Source: JBEKYH01 sp049511115 (GTDB lineage: Bacteria; Planctomycetota; Phycisphaerae; Tepidisphaerales; Tepidisphaeraceae). Taken from it: a DNA stretch of 7,015 nt. The notes beneath the pieces are model-generated. The model did no database searches, was not told where the DNA came from, and saw only the letters and a list, made by a program, of their open reading frames with translations. Positions 6,845-7,015 of the stretch are shown one piece after another. The DNA is taken from positions 1 to 7,015 of the forward strand of contig JBEKYH010000273.1 in the NCBI GenBank assembly GCA_049511115.1, given 5' to 3'. The translations under genes were made by a program, and so were the position numbers. Every line of letters begins with the position of its first letter. Position 1 is the first letter of the stretch.

Positions 6845-7015
6845 CTATCCCCGCCCCCCATACGTCATGCGCAGATACGTCACCGGTCGCTGATTGGCCT
6901 CGCAGGCGGCGCTGATGTCCGCCAGGGCGGGCGGCACGTCCTGGGGATCATGCCAGATTTTCAGCGGCGCGAAAATCGTCCGGTAGAACATCGGCCGGAA
7001 GTTGTAATTCGGGGG
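6845..7015 (-). CDS. C-terminal fragment of an unidentified protein (runs off the right edge)
   Basis: An open frame enters from the window edge and ends with TAG at 6845-6847, giving 56 residues without a start. It begins PPNYNFRPMFYRTIFAPL and ends with TYLRMTYGGRG. The segment is aromatic and proline-rich with no recognisable motif. It has the same orientation as the following genes and ends 128 bases before the PEP-CTERM start. That it is coding is inferred from the uninterrupted frame and ordinary residue composition; chance cannot be excluded at this length. I do not recognise the family. Confidence 0.6.
   Translation of the reverse strand, partial: PPNYNFRPMFYRTIFAPLKIWHDPQDVPPALADISAACEANQRPVTYLRMTYGGRG

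Overview
The window looks like a piece of a Planctomycetota chromosome, most likely class Phycisphaerae. Three things point there: the 16S rRNA gene carries planctomycete-type variants (GGGGGCTCACACAAG at 74-88, CCCTTAACGAGCGAAACC at 249-266); a large secreted protein combines a dockerin-type Ca-binding pair with a PEP-CTERM sorting tail; and the Der and zinc-ribbon proteins have the sequence style of that phylum. The class assignment is from memory of family patterns, not from a search.

Layout. 1-687 is the 3' part of a 16S rRNA gene (about E. coli 853-1542). It is followed by a highly structured trailer (685-790) and a strong intrinsic terminator (828-857). No tRNA or 23S gene follows before the next promoter, so this 16S gene appears unlinked from 23S. 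Rightward genes then follow: a Uma2-family PD-(D/E)XK protein (978-1565) behind its own TGnTATAAT promoter, and a coiled-coil C4 zinc-ribbon protein (1614-2420). From 2427 to the right edge every gene is on the minus strand. In transcription order these are the C-terminal end of an unidentified protein (7015-6845), a 786-residue secreted repeat protein with dockerin and PEP-CTERM (6716-4356), a small clan AA aspartic protease (4314-3943) and the ribosome-assembly GTPase Der (3908-2427). The last three are separated by only 41 and 34 bases with no terminator visible, so co-transcription is possible. Der and the zinc-ribbon gene converge with 6 bases between their stop codons.

How the parts relate. 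16S rRNA and Der both belong to ribosome biogenesis, but they lie in different transcription units. The repeat protein is a cell-surface or extracellular product needing Sec export and an exosortase encoded elsewhere. The small protease beside it may be unrelated.

No new defence system, mobile element or CRISPR array is visible. The observations most worth checking are a substitution at the near-universal 16S position C1400 (window 555), the unlinked 16S with its chain of hairpins, a -10-like hexamer placed 6-9 bases before several start codons (possible leaderless mRNAs), and a large internal duplication in the PEP-CTERM protein.
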